DNA from: Candidatus Zhuqueibacterota bacterium
GTDB taxonomy: Bacteria; Zhuqueibacterota; Zhuqueibacteria; Residuimicrobiales; JAFGEC01
Assembly (NCBI GenBank): GCA_016931775.1
Contig: JAFGEC010000184.1
Location: 1-42,805 of the forward strand
Direction: 5' to 3'
Length of the DNA: 42,805 bases
Of this stretch, positions 1-10,596 are shown one piece after another (the stretch's first letter is position 1; every line of letters starts with the position of its first letter). The translations under genes and the position numbers were made by a program. The notes beneath the pieces are model-generated. The model saw nothing but the letters and a program-made list of their open reading frames with translations. It had not been told where the DNA came from and did no database searches.

Positions 1-1404
1 AATCAACTTGGTCATATCACCGGACAAGTATGGATCGATGAAAATCAAAATGGTATCCGGGAAACCGTGGAAAATGCAACGCCGCCCACCTATCAGGTCA
101 CCTTACTGGATGGAGGCGCTGGTGTTGTGAGTTCCATTATGACCTCATTATCAGGAGTGTATGAATTTTCTTCTGTACCTTTTGGGAATTATTCAATTCA
201 AATCACACCCATTTTATATTTTGGGTTCAGTCCCAAAGACCAGGGCGGAAATGATTTACTGGACAGCGATATAGACCCCATGACAGGTCAAACAGATATC
301 TTTATCGTCGATGCGGCTCAGAGTTATGTATTTGACGCCGGTATTCTTGTACTGGATTCCGACAATGACTTTATTCCCGACAGCACCGAAGTATCCGACG
401 ACCGGGATGATGACGATATCGTAAACTATCTTGATTTTGATCCCACCGGTTATCTGTATGATGAGGTGACCGGACAAATACTCTCCGGCGGATCGGTATT
501 GGTCACCGGGCCGGGCGTAGTAACTCTCATTCATGATGGTTCAGCAGGATTTTACCAATTTATCACAGATGGAACACCGGGACTGTATACGATACAAATC
601 ACACCGCCGCCGAATTATTTTTCCAGTTTGAGTTGCACCGCTGAAAGCCAGCCGCTGGATCCCACCGGGCAGACCAATCCGGTGGTTCTCGGTAACGGTG
701 AGGACGGTAATACCGGCTTTTTAACGTCCAACGCCTGTACACCGTTCTATTACACTTACAACTATGAGCCAGACGATCCGACCGTCATTAACAACAATTT
801 CCCATTTTATTCAATGGTCCCTGTAGAACTCTTCTCTTTCACGGCATCCTGTTCCAAAGGTGTCGTTTTTTTGGAATGGATCACACAATCCGAATCTGAA
901 AACCTGGGTTTCTTTGTATATCGTTCATTACAGCCGAACAGCGGATATGAAAAAATCACCCCGGTAATGATCCGAGGAGCAGGCAGTTCTGCCGTTAACA
1001 ACAAATACACATTTACGGATAAACCGGAAAAAACCGGTTGCACCTATTATTACAAGCTGGCGGATATCAGTTTTAATGGTGAAATAAAATATCATAATCC
1101 AATAGCGATAGAAGTCAAAAAACCTTTAGAGTATCGATTGGAGCAGAACTATCCCAATCCGTTTAATCCTGTTACAACCATTAGTTACAGCTTAAAACAA
1201 GCCGGATTCACTCGGCTCTTGATCTATAACATGAAAGGACAAATGATAAGAGATTTAATATCCGATGTGACGGACGCCGGCGAATACGATGTCGAGTGGG
1301 ACGGACGTGACAACAACGGTCACATTGTACCCAGCGGAACGTACCTCTATAGATTGCAGGTTCATGATTTTTGCCAAACGCGTAAGATGCTGCTGCTTAA
1401 ATAG
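1..1404 (+). CDS. Secreted protein with SdrD_B-like repeat segments and C-terminal type IX-like sorting domain; 5' end truncated by window
   Basis: Frame is open from base 1 (NQLGHITGQVWIDENQNGIRETVENATPP...), so the listed ATG at 67 is internal. The IxG.V..D.N.NG.R motif is typical of SdrD B-like domains. C-terminus NYPNPFNPVTTISY...RKMLLLK. Confidence 0.85.
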   Translation, partial: NQLGHITGQVWIDENQNGIRETVENATPPTYQVTLLDGGAGVVSSIMTSLSGVYEFSSVPFGNYSIQITPILYFGFSPKDQGGNDLLDSDIDPMTGQTDIFIVDAAQSYVFDAGILVLDSDNDFIPDSTEVSDDRDDDDIVNYLDFDPTGYLYDEVTGQILSGGSVLVTGPGVVTLIHDGSAGFYQFITDGTPGLYTIQITPPPNYFSSLSCTAESQPLDPTGQTNPVVLGNGEDGNTGFLTSNACTPFYYTYNYEPDDPTVINNNFPFYSMVPVELFSFTASCSKGVVFLEWITQSESENLGFFVYRSLQPNSGYEKITPVMIRGAGSSAVNNKYTFTDKPEKTGCTYYYKLADISFNGEIKYHNPIAIEVKKPLEYRLEQNYPNPFNPVTTISYSLKQAGFTRLLIYNMKGQMIRDLISDVTDAGEYDVEWDGRDNNGHIVPSGTYLYRLQVHDFCQTRKMLLLK

Positions 1405-1453
1405 CGCTGAATGGCCTTACGGATTTTTGCGGGTCTGATACGCTTATCATCTT

Positions 1454-1489
1454 GTTAAAATGAAGGCGCCTGCATAGCCTCATTTTAAC
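1454..1489. terminator. Hairpin between convergent genes, candidate bidirectional terminator
   Basis: GTTAAAATGAAGGC...GCCTCATTTTAAC, inverted repeat with a single bulged/mismatched base; lies between the convergent stops and overlaps the end of the minus-strand CDS. Confidence 0.5.
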
Positions 1490-2517
1490 AGCATCATCTT
1501 GCGGGATTCTGTAGACGAACCGGATCTCAGACGACAGAAATACACGCCACTGGCCGCCGGATTTGTGAATTCGTCTGTGCCGTTCCACATCACGGCGTGC
1601 TCACCCGCCGGCAGCACGCCGGAAACCAGCGTTTTAATCTTTTCACCTTGTATATTAAAAACATCGAGATTGACATAATCAGACTTTGCCAACACAAAAG
1701 ATATCGTGGTTGCCGGATTAAAAGGATTCGGGAAATTGGTGAATAAAGCATGGTGTTGAGGGGCTACAGTGGATTCGGCCGTCTTTACAGTTGTCGTCAA
1801 TTCTGCATATGTATCGGCAATACGGATTTCGTCGTAAAAAGACTCCGCTTGATCCGGGGGATTACCGCTGCCGATACGAATTCGGTTAAAACCGTTGCTT
1901 CCACGCCACTGCACACGAGCGGCCGCATCCACCGTGTCGGGCTCCACGTTGGGATCGGGATCGATCCATAAATAGGCAAGATCATTTGTCTTATCACCGG
2001 TCATTACAAGCTTGGTCACAAGCCACGCGCCATCATAAGCATCAAAACCGCTTGAAGAATCAATTCCGACACCGGTACCATCAAGACCCAGATTTCTGGT
2101 TGCCCACGGTTTGCCGATATATAAAAGCTCCGTGCTTCCCCTGAACAGGGACAATCCATTGTACGAATCGTTTACGTCGATATCATCGATCCGGATGTAG
2201 AGCATACTGATCCAGTATACCGATCCATCATCAGCCCACAACTCTGCCAGATTTCTGTAGGTGGTTCCGCCTTCACTGACCTCCAATATACCGCCGCGCT
2301 CCGTTATCTTTCCAAAATTCAAAAATTCGGCAAAGACCTGAACCACACCGCGCTCGGCCTGTTCCCAGGCACCACCCCAACCACCGGTAGCGTCTCCCTG
2401 CCCCGCAAGATCACCTTCAGGATAGTCAAAAGACTCGGTTAAAACGACCGCGCCGGCCGGCCAAACCAGCAGCAGTACATACAGAATCAAAAACCGCCAA
2501 AAGACATTTATCCGCAT
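1480..2517 (-). CDS. Secreted protein, unknown N-terminal (concanavalin/laminin G-like fold possible), with C-terminal sorting domain
   Basis: Signal peptide, NFPNPFNPATTISF...RKMMLLK C-terminus; AGGAGGAAAAAT RBS before the ATG. Confidence 0.8.
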   Translation of the reverse strand: MRINVFWRFLILYVLLLVWPAGAVVLTESFDYPEGDLAGQGDATGGWGGAWEQAERGVVQVFAEFLNFGKITERGGILEVSEGGTTYRNLAELWADDGSVYWISMLYIRIDDIDVNDSYNGLSLFRGSTELLYIGKPWATRNLGLDGTGVGIDSSSGFDAYDGAWLVTKLVMTGDKTNDLAYLWIDPDPNVEPDTVDAAARVQWRGSNGFNRIRIGSGNPPDQAESFYDEIRIADTYAELTTTVKTAESTVAPQHHALFTNFPNPFNPATTISFVLAKSDYVNLDVFNIQGEKIKTLVSGVLPAGEHAVMWNGTDEFTNPAASGVYFCRLRSGSSTESRKMMLLK

Positions 2518-2563
2518 ATTTTTCCTCCTCGTATATTAAGATTCAAAGTGCCGGACCTGTTAA

Positions 2564-3298
2564 CTATTTTAATTTTTCTTTCAATAAATTCACATATCGG
2601 CGGCTGATCACAAAAGGTTCTTCCACACCCCGTATAAAAATCCGCATAGCGTAATTGTACCAATTTTCCATTTTTTCAATATAGTCCAAATTCACAATCT
2701 TACTGCGATGAATGCGGGCAAAATACTGATCCGGCAGGCGTTCCTGCCACTCTTTCATTGTTTTTTGCGTCAATTCTTTTTGACCGTCCACAGTGGCGAC
2801 ATACGAATAATCTCCGGCAGCCGAAACGTATAATATAGAACACGTCTGTAAAAAACGATAACAGTCACCAAACAATAAAAACAATCGGTCGTCATAAGAC
2901 AACGGTCGGCTGATATCTCGACGGTTGTAATATTTTCCATCCAGTTTTTCCAACGCCTGCTGCAGTCGTGCCGGATGGACGGGTTTGAGTAAATAGTCCA
3001 GTGCATTCACCTCAAATGCCCGCAGGGCAAATTCATCATAGGCAGTAATAAAAATTATATGGGCTCTGATTTTCACTTTTTCCAGTAGATCGAATCCTGA
3101 TTCACCCGGCATTTGAATATCCAGGAAAATCACATCCGGACGTAACTTTTGAATGGCGGAAACGGCAGAAGGGACATCACACGCTTCGCCCACCACCTGT
3201 ATATTCTCATATTCGGCCAAATTTGAAATCAGATCCGCACGGGCAAGGCGCTCATCGTCGACAATGAGTGCTCTTTTAATCTGCAGATTTTTCATCAC
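2564..3298 (-). CDS. LytTR-family response regulator
   Basis: Receiver domain (ALIVDDERLARADL, VIFLDIQMPGESG, ITAYDEFALRAFEVNALDYLLKP) followed by a LytTR DNA-binding domain (IHRSKIVNLDYIEKM). Confidence 0.95.
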   Translation of the reverse strand: MMKNLQIKRALIVDDERLARADLISNLAEYENIQVVGEACDVPSAVSAIQKLRPDVIFLDIQMPGESGFDLLEKVKIRAHIIFITAYDEFALRAFEVNALDYLLKPVHPARLQQALEKLDGKYYNRRDISRPLSYDDRLFLLFGDCYRFLQTCSILYVSAAGDYSYVATVDGQKELTQKTMKEWQERLPDQYFARIHRSKIVNLDYIEKMENWYNYAMRIFIRGVEEPFVISRRYVNLLKEKLK

Positions 3299-4373
3299 CT
3301 TCTATCTCCAAAATCATTTTCACCGTTTTATCCTCCGTAATAACGCTCAATCGATGTCGTCCCGGAAATACGTTCTCCAGTCGGCGGCGTACATTGGTCA
3401 AACCGGTACCGGTTCCGCAAGTATTCTCCGCAAGAGGTTCGACCCAATGTCCGCTGTTGTTAACCTGAAGAAACAGGCGTTTTTCCCGCACCCGGGCTTC
3501 GATGCAAATTTTCAAGGGCATGGCACTGGTTTTCATGCCGTACTTGACGGCATTTTCCACCAGAGGATGAATAAGAAAACTCAGAACAGGAAAATCCTCC
3601 GCCGAGGGTTCGATCCGGTATTCAACCTCAAGCTTTTCCTCAAACCGCCGTTTTTGAATCGTCAGGTAATGCCGGATTGCATCCAGTTCTTCAGACAGGG
3701 GCACATCTGAAAAACTTTTGCTGACCAGTGAATAACGCAAAAATTCGGCCAGCTCGGTTATCATCATTTTAGCAGCCTTTTTATCCTCCTCTACCAACGC
3801 ACGAATCGAATTGAGCGCGTTGAATAAAAAATGCGGATTCAGCTGGTAACGCAGCATTTGAAGTTGCGCACTCTGTGCCAGTGCATTGGCCTCTTCGGTA
3901 CGCTTTTTTTGTTCGTTCCATTCTATCCACAGCTTGATGACAAAATAAAAAGCGCTCCAGGTGACCAGGGTAAAAAACTGGCTGAAATTCCGTCCTACAT
4001 AGGTTCGCAGTTTAAGCAAGGGCATTAAACGTTCAAAACCCCGGTAAAGCCCTGTGAGTGCAAAATCGCCCCAAAACCATACAGTTGTACCGACAATAGA
4101 AGTAAGAATAGCCGCCAGAGCGAGGGTGCCAAACGACCTGTACTTGAAAAGCAAGTGCCGGTAAAAATAGCGCATGCCCAGGCTGGTCATAAAGCCAAAG
4201 GCGCGGTCCGTAAACAACCCAATCGCAAGAATATAATTCGTCCATGCGTTTGGATAATACACAATCCAGTAAAACAACCAAATGAAGACCCAGCCTGTAA
4301 TGTGCAATAGCCAAAAAGTTGTATTCTTATTATACTGTTTAAAATAATGAATCTCTGTTTTCCTTTGTTCCAT
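3276..4373 (-). CDS. LytS/YehU-family sensor histidine kinase
   Basis: His_kinase motif QLNPHFLFNALNSIRALVEED, HATPase motif HPLVENAVKYG, N-terminal TM helices; overlaps the response-regulator ORF. ATG at 4373 preferred over the TTG at 4388. Confidence 0.95.
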   Translation of the reverse strand: MEQRKTEIHYFKQYNKNTTFWLLHITGWVFIWLFYWIVYYPNAWTNYILAIGLFTDRAFGFMTSLGMRYFYRHLLFKYRSFGTLALAAILTSIVGTTVWFWGDFALTGLYRGFERLMPLLKLRTYVGRNFSQFFTLVTWSAFYFVIKLWIEWNEQKKRTEEANALAQSAQLQMLRYQLNPHFLFNALNSIRALVEEDKKAAKMMITELAEFLRYSLVSKSFSDVPLSEELDAIRHYLTIQKRRFEEKLEVEYRIEPSAEDFPVLSFLIHPLVENAVKYGMKTSAMPLKICIEARVREKRLFLQVNNSGHWVEPLAENTCGTGTGLTNVRRRLENVFPGRHRLSVITEDKTVKMILEIEGDEKSAD

Positions 4374-4606
4374 GGAGAAAATATACAAATTTTCATGTTA
4401 TTTTCCAGTTTATTTCTTTAAAGGGTTATAAAAAAGGACGAACGGTCAGGTTGAGAATGGCCGCCGATAAGGTTGCACAGATATAACAAGGTACTTTTAC
4501 AAAACCTCTTGCCGACGGGATTGACCGTTTGTGGAATTCATCTGCCAAGAAACAGACTATTTTTGTATTATCTTGAAATATGACTACAAATCTCAGGAGG
4601 AGTCTC

Positions 4607-6676
4607 ATGTCCAGATTTTCAAAAAAAACCGCCGCTCTGTTTACCGTACTGGTTCCGATTTTTGCCATGGCTGAAAATTTGATCATTACCCCCGAATGTG
4701 TTTCCTATGATTCATCTCATCACCGCTATCTGGTTTCCTGCTTTACAACCGGCTCTATCGTGCAGATCGACTCGTCCGGTAATCAAAGTTATTTCCGCAG
4801 TAGTTTGGGGAGATGCTTGAGCCATCACATCCATAAAAACGTACTGTATCTTTGCAGAGGTAAAAGGGTGTCCGGATATAATCTGGACAGCGGACTTCAG
4901 GTTATGGATGTAACTTTTGAAGAAGCCGATCAGGTGGACGGAATTACCAGCGACAACCGGAACAACCTGTATGTCCTGGAGTACGGCGGATCGATGTTTA
5001 AAATAAAACTTTCCAACTCAAAGTATACTGTTTTTGTCGACAAAGGATTGGCACGGGCTCCGCAGGATCTTTTATTTGACGAAGCAAACAATCGTTTGAT
5101 CGTATGCGCCTATTACAACCGCTCTCCCATTCAGGAAGTCAGTCTGGCGGATTCATCGGTCAGGACAATAACCGTGTCAAGCATCGGAAATTTTGACGGA
5201 CTGGCACGCGACAGGTACGGTTATTATTACCTCACATCCTGGGGAACCAATGCGGTTCACCGGTATGATCCGGATTTTACAGAACCGCCCATGACCGTCT
5301 CTACAGGTCATGAGGGTCCGGCCAATCTATGCTGCAATGTACGCGACGAAATTCTCGCAGTACCAAACTTTGATGGAAACCGGGTGGATTTTATCGACAT
5401 ATCACCGGCCGGTTATTTTAAGGTCGACAGTGTATTTTTCCGGGATACCGATAATGACTGGATTTATACGAAAGATGAAAATTTAGAAATCCGACTCACA
5501 TTGAGTAATATCATTAACCTGGACAATATCAAAGCACGACTCACTTGCCGGGATTCATCGATCGTTGTGCTCGATTCCCTCGCCGATTTTTCTGATATGG
5601 TCGATTTATCTACCGGCAACGATTCGCCTTTTCTTATCAAAGTACAAAATGATCACCCAGGCCGCAATGTCCGGTTGCAGGTGGATATTTTTTTGCACGG
5701 TAAAAAGGCAACCACTAAATTTTTAAACGTTTTTGTCGGCCGGGGAGACATATTACTGGTGGATGATGACCAGGATGAAAATGTGGAAGAATTTTACAGT
5801 GATGCGTTAAAAAGTTTTGGCCTCTCTCCTCATTTTTGGGAGACGGCGAGAAGAAGGACACCCCCGATGGAATTATTGGTTAATTTTTCTACGCTCTTTT
5901 GGTTTACGGGAACAAGTGATTCGACAACTTTGACCTCCAAGGATCAGCGCGTTTTAGGCCAGTTTCTGGACAATGGAGGCTGTCTTTTCCTTTCAGGCCA
6001 GGGGATCGGGCAAGATATCGGATCCGAAAAATTTTACAAAAATTATTTACATGCCCGAAAAAGCGATACACCCTGGCACAGCAGTTACCTTATAAAGGGT
6101 AACGATGATCCTTTAAGCCAAGGAATATTCACATCGATCCGTGGAGGTGACGGCGCGGATAACCAGATTCAGCCGACAGCTGTGGAACCGGATTCCGCTG
6201 CCAGATCGATATTTACTTTTATTCCGGGCAATACCGGAGCGGGAATTGTTTATGAAGGAGATTACAGAATCGTTTATTTTGGATTCGGTTTTGAGGCTGT
6301 CAACAAGCAAAGTACAAGAGAGGACATAATAAGGCGGATTTTACAATTTTTCGGTTTCCCGCTGGCGGTTCACGGTGGTTTCTCTCAATTACCCACCATT
6401 CAAAACTTGTTTCAAAATTATCCCAATCCTTTCAATTCACAAACCGCCATCCGTTTCGTTCCGCCAAACGGTGAAAAATATCGTCTTTCAATTTACGATA
6501 CGATGGGAAGATTGGTAAAAACCCTGTCGTCTGGTCAGCAAGGTACTCGCCGCCAATTCACGGTAATCTGGGACGGCACGGACACTTTCGCAAATGCGGT
6601 TGGATCCGGTGTCTACTATTGTCGCCTGGAAACATCACATTTTTACCAAACACGAAAAATATTGTTGCTTAAATAG
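4607..6676 (+). CDS. Secreted beta-propeller-like (SMP-30/NHL-like) protein with a GATase-like middle region and C-terminal sorting domain
   Basis: AGGAGG RBS 5' of ATG 4607 (MSRFSKKTAALF signal peptide); repeated propeller-like blades; C-terminus NYPNPFNSQTAIRF...RKILLLK. Confidence 0.75.
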   Translation: MSRFSKKTAALFTVLVPIFAMAENLIITPECVSYDSSHHRYLVSCFTTGSIVQIDSSGNQSYFRSSLGRCLSHHIHKNVLYLCRGKRVSGYNLDSGLQVMDVTFEEADQVDGITSDNRNNLYVLEYGGSMFKIKLSNSKYTVFVDKGLARAPQDLLFDEANNRLIVCAYYNRSPIQEVSLADSSVRTITVSSIGNFDGLARDRYGYYYLTSWGTNAVHRYDPDFTEPPMTVSTGHEGPANLCCNVRDEILAVPNFDGNRVDFIDISPAGYFKVDSVFFRDTDNDWIYTKDENLEIRLTLSNIINLDNIKARLTCRDSSIVVLDSLADFSDMVDLSTGNDSPFLIKVQNDHPGRNVRLQVDIFLHGKKATTKFLNVFVGRGDILLVDDDQDENVEEFYSDALKSFGLSPHFWETARRRTPPMELLVNFSTLFWFTGTSDSTTLTSKDQRVLGQFLDNGGCLFLSGQGIGQDIGSEKFYKNYLHARKSDTPWHSSYLIKGNDDPLSQGIFTSIRGGDGADNQIQPTAVEPDSAARSIFTFIPGNTGAGIVYEGDYRIVYFGFGFEAVNKQSTREDIIRRILQFFGFPLAVHGGFSQLPTIQNLFQNYPNPFNSQTAIRFVPPNGEKYRLSIYDTMGRLVKTLSSGQQGTRRQFTVIWDGTDTFANAVGSGVYYCRLETSHFYQTRKILLLK

Positions 6677-6678
6677 CG

Positions 6679-7605
6679 TCAAAAACGCTTTGTGTACACA
6701 TGACAATACGGTGTTCCACCGTTCTTTATATAATAATCCTGATGATAGTCCTCAGCCTCCCAAAAGTTGGATTTTTTTTCGATTTTTGTTGCGATTTTAT
6801 ATCCTTTGCTTTCCAGGATTTTTATCAACTTTTCGGCAATACGCTTTTGCCCGGAATCGATAAAAAACATCATTGACAGGTACTGTTCGCCAATATCATT
6901 GCCCTGGCCGTCTTCCTGAGTCGGATCGTGAATTTCAAAAAACAACTTTGCCAGTTCTTCATAATTAATTTTTTCAGGATCGTACTCCACCTCGATAGAT
7001 TCAACCAATCCGGTTTTACCCGAACACACCTGTTCATAGGTGGGTTTTTTAACGTAATCTCCCATATACCCTACCGTGGTGGACAGCACGCCGTCCTTGT
7101 TTTGGAAATAATATTCAACGCCCCAAAAACAACCGCCGGCAAAATAGGCTTTTTCAGTTTTGGCATTGTCTGCAGGAATAAAATTCATCGATATGGAATT
7201 CACGCAATGTCTGATATTTTTGGCTGTAAATCCTTCACCTTCAAAAACATGACCCAAATGAGCGCCACAGTTTGCGCATAAAATTTCCGTACGCATGCCA
7301 TCCGCATCGGGCACTCGCTTTACTGCGCCGGTAATTTCATCGTCGAAACTCGGCCATCCGCAAAACGAATCAAACTTGTCATCGGAGCGAAACAACGGCG
7401 CATCGCAACGTTTACACGTATACATTCCTTTTTCTTTGTTGTTTGCATATTTCCCACTGAATGGTTCTTCAGTTCCTTTATTTATAATAACCTGTTCTTC
7501 TTCTTTGGTCAGCTTATTGTATTTCATACCTTGTTCCTTTTTCCATTCTGCAAATATAGAAACAGCAAAAACAAACATCAATAAAAAAATAAATATTGTT
7601 TTCAT
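6679..7605 (-). CDS. msrBA: Bifunctional peptide-methionine sulfoxide reductase MsrB-MsrA fusion, exported
   Basis: MsrB part (CKRCDAPLFRSDDKFDSFCGWPSF, CANCGAHLGHVF, RHCVNSISMNF) followed by MsrA part (AYFAGGCFWGVEYYFQ, VGYMGD, YHQDYY); N-terminal signal peptide. Confidence 0.95.
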   Translation of the reverse strand: MKTIFIFLLMFVFAVSIFAEWKKEQGMKYNKLTKEEEQVIINKGTEEPFSGKYANNKEKGMYTCKRCDAPLFRSDDKFDSFCGWPSFDDEITGAVKRVPDADGMRTEILCANCGAHLGHVFEGEGFTAKNIRHCVNSISMNFIPADNAKTEKAYFAGGCFWGVEYYFQNKDGVLSTTVGYMGDYVKKPTYEQVCSGKTGLVESIEVEYDPEKINYEELAKLFFEIHDPTQEDGQGNDIGEQYLSMMFFIDSGQKRIAEKLIKILESKGYKIATKIEKKSNFWEAEDYHQDYYIKNGGTPYCHVYTKRF

Positions 7606-7766
7606 AACCCGACTCCCAATTTACACTCTAATTTATAATTAATAACAAAACTATGGACTTAAATGTTCCCAATTTAAGCCGGCCTCAATCACCGGAATTG
7701 CAGAATACTTGTTGCCTTTTTTCAATGATTTTAGTACTATTCACTTAACAAAAAATGGAGGACCGT

Positions 7767-8279
7767 ATGCATCTCGAAAAACTCACACCACTTTTAACAA
7801 ATGCCGTATCGGAATTGTCAAACTCAGCTTTTCAAACCGTTGCAAGCTCCTTGGGTACTCTGAAAGAAAACATACGAGAGGAAATCCGGCGGGAGACACT
7901 TGATGAAATCAGGGAAATCATTCGAAAACTGGAAGGCAATAAACCACTTTTACCTGCCGAACTTGAAACGATGAAGCTATGGATCATTGGTGATGCCGCC
8001 AGTTACACCAAAATAGAAAAAAATTTCCAGCATTGGCTCGACGATTATAAACAGTCGCTTGCAGAGCTGAAAACGTTTGAAGACAGGGAACTGAGCATTC
8101 AGGAACTCTCGAAACTGGAGGGAATTCTTGAGGAAACAACCAGAATCTGTTTCGATATCAGCAATTTCCTGGAACAAAAAGAACGTATTGAAAAATTCGA
8201 GGCAACGACCAGGAATATAACCAACCTGGATATGGCGACGCGGAAATTATTGGCTCAATTTATATCAAGTAAAATGTAG
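7767..8279 (+). CDS. Hypothetical helical/coiled-coil protein
   Basis: GGAGG RBS before ATG 7767; Glu/Leu/Lys-rich heptad-like composition; no recognisable domain. Confidence 0.6.
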   Translation: MHLEKLTPLLTNAVSELSNSAFQTVASSLGTLKENIREEIRRETLDEIREIIRKLEGNKPLLPAELETMKLWIIGDAASYTKIEKNFQHWLDDYKQSLAELKTFEDRELSIQELSKLEGILEETTRICFDISNFLEQKERIEKFEATTRNITNLDMATRKLLAQFISSKM

Positions 8280-8343
8280 AGTACAATCAATATTCGGGTT
8301 GGAATTGTCTGTGCGATTGTACAAATGCCGTATTATTTGAATA

Positions 8344-10596
8344 TTATTTCAAAACGAGCATTTTTATTGTCCGGCTCTCGCCTGAACGCGATGCTCGGCA
8401 ATAGTATACGCCATCTGCCACAGTCTGTTGATTCTGATCCAGCCCATCCCAAACATAGCGATATATCCCGCCTGCAGTGCAGGAGATATTCGTCTGCTTC
8501 ACCAGTTGTCCCGCTACATTATAAATAGAAATTAAAAGTACCGCCGGTTTGTCAACATAAACTGTGATAACCGTCCGTGCATTAAACGGATTGGGGAAAT
8601 TTTGTAAAACGACAAAATTATCCGGAACCTCACCGCGCGATCCGGCTCTTATAGCGGTTTGAAACGGTTCGATGGCCTTGTCCATCCAATCAAGGCGGTC
8701 CAGAAACCAGACCAGCAGGTAATCAAAATCTTCAACAAAAGTTATTCCGACGTTGCTGTTGGGAGCGATTTTTTGCCCGATAATCGGCCAACGTTCGTAG
8801 TTCAGCACCTGCGGACCAACAATTTCAAAATACAGCGAATCAAATAAAATATTTACATCTGTTTCATCCAGATAATCCAATCTTAATTGCTGATAACGTT
8901 CATAAACAGACTTTAAAAAAGTCGGATCATCGTACAGCTTTTTCCACCAAAAGGGAATTTGCAGTGAATCCTGTGCAACCTGATCGTTACTCAAAAGTGA
9001 CGGCAGCGTCCACCCGGTCACGGAGGAACCGCCAAATTGGTCATTATTTCCGAATGCATGATGGAAATCCCACAGCGTTTCAATATGTAATTGCGGATCG
9101 ATGCTATCCCGGTCCTTGATAAAACAGGAATTGGCCCGGTAGCCGTAGACGTTTCTACTCATCTCATTCAACAGGAAATAATCCACAAAGGATGATAAAT
9201 TGAATAATGATGCGGTTTGCTCTGTTGATGCGGGAAAGGCCGTTAAAGAAACGGCGGTTTCGAAATCATGCATATAGGTTTTGATATAATCCTGCTGCTC
9301 AACAGGCATCACGAAAAGTTGCGGAGAAAAATACCGAAAAACAATCTCACCGTAACGGTTCGGCAGGGGAGCGAAATCCGATACAAATCCGTTATCACGA
9401 CGCCATCTGTCCAGTTCCAGGATATACCCTCCGGTCAGCACATCACCGGAAACATCACCCGGTGTCAGTGGTGATATGCCCATACCGGCGCTTGTAATAT
9501 TTTTTCGAAAAAGGTAAATCCCCAGATATTCCTCATTGACAAATAAATGGCAAAACCGGCTTTGGTAAAACTCTTTACCCATAAAACGCGCCAGAATACC
9601 GGCCAGAGCGTCCCGGATTAAAGTCTTGTCACTATAGGGCGCATGCAAAATCCATCTGTTTGATTCAAGACCGAGAATTTCCTGATCCTGCAGAGAACCA
9701 TCCCCGGCAATCGTTACAAAATCATAGCTTGATTTGGGATATTCAAAAGAATTGTTTTCTTTGACAATACGAACAGAAAGAGTCTGCTCGTAGGGATCGG
9801 ATATTTTTTTCAGCTCATCATCATTTTGACCGATGGTACTAAAAAGAGCGGATGATTCTGTTGCAGAGCCGATGCCGTTGCCGTTATCCGTTCGTATATC
9901 GAAAATCGGCAGACGGCTCTCAAAATATTCCTTGTAACTTTTTCGGCCGATCAACTGCGGCAGAATGAGAAAATCAGGACTACTCCTGTCCACATTCATG
10001 CCGTGGATGGCCAGCAGATTTTCACCGGGAACCAAAACATCCAAATGCTGGGAGATAATATACGATTCAAAAATACTGGCTTCATGTGGCTGCACCGCAT
10101 TGGAGCGCCAATTGGGTTGACTGGTCGCATTAAATGCAGCCACGCGGCGGCCATTCAAATAAGCGACAAAACCATCATCAAAACGTAAACGCAGGACCAG
10201 ATAATCCAGCGCTTCAAGCAGGTCCCCGCTAATGGTAAAAGGAATCCGAATATAACATGTCGTGTTACGCATCCCTGAAATGTCTAAACTGATATATGAA
10301 GCATAATCACCATCGCGGTCGAAACCGATACCACCCGGCTCATTCTCACATACAAGCCATTCCGAATCATTAAAATCCAATCGTGAATACCAATTGATAT
10401 CGACACTATCGTTTGGTATAAAAGCCTTCTTGGAGTGTCCCGTTTCAACAAGATTGACCAAAAGTCCTTCGTCCGAAATTTCTTCATGCAGGGAAGCCGG
10501 ATAAATCCGGTCGGCTGCCGATCCATAGAATGGTAGGAACTGAATCGAAACAAACAGTACAATAACAAGTAAATTCTTTAAAACGTTATACATCAT
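8344..10596 (-). CDS. CotH kinase-like secreted protein with C-terminal sorting domain
   Basis: CotH-like motifs SNRWILHAPYSDKTLIRDALAG, LFVNEEYLGIYLFRKNI, NEMSRNVYGYRANSCFIKDRDS, LWDFHHAFGNND; C-terminus NFPNPFNARTVITV...IKMLVLK. Confidence 0.88.
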   Translation of the reverse strand: MMYNVLKNLLVIVLFVSIQFLPFYGSAADRIYPASLHEEISDEGLLVNLVETGHSKKAFIPNDSVDINWYSRLDFNDSEWLVCENEPGGIGFDRDGDYASYISLDISGMRNTTCYIRIPFTISGDLLEALDYLVLRLRFDDGFVAYLNGRRVAAFNATSQPNWRSNAVQPHEASIFESYIISQHLDVLVPGENLLAIHGMNVDRSSPDFLILPQLIGRKSYKEYFESRLPIFDIRTDNGNGIGSATESSALFSTIGQNDDELKKISDPYEQTLSVRIVKENNSFEYPKSSYDFVTIAGDGSLQDQEILGLESNRWILHAPYSDKTLIRDALAGILARFMGKEFYQSRFCHLFVNEEYLGIYLFRKNITSAGMGISPLTPGDVSGDVLTGGYILELDRWRRDNGFVSDFAPLPNRYGEIVFRYFSPQLFVMPVEQQDYIKTYMHDFETAVSLTAFPASTEQTASLFNLSSFVDYFLLNEMSRNVYGYRANSCFIKDRDSIDPQLHIETLWDFHHAFGNNDQFGGSSVTGWTLPSLLSNDQVAQDSLQIPFWWKKLYDDPTFLKSVYERYQQLRLDYLDETDVNILFDSLYFEIVGPQVLNYERWPIIGQKIAPNSNVGITFVEDFDYLLVWFLDRLDWMDKAIEPFQTAIRAGSRGEVPDNFVVLQNFPNPFNARTVITVYVDKPAVLLISIYNVAGQLVKQTNISCTAGGIYRYVWDGLDQNQQTVADGVYYCRASRSGESRTIKMLVLK

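Noticed and set aside
3608-3630. GGTTCGATCC tRNA T-loop-like string
   Set aside because: Lies inside the histidine kinase coding sequence without acceptor or anticodon stems; no tRNA or rRNA seen in the window.
3153-3710. 185-aa plus-strand ORF
   Set aside because: Antisense to the LytTR/LytS pair whose motifs are unmistakable.
4441-4529. AACGGTCA ... TGACCGTT inverted 8-mers in the divergent gap next to the LytS gene
   Set aside because: 73-bp separation and no repeat of the motif; LytTR sites are normally direct repeats, so likely chance.
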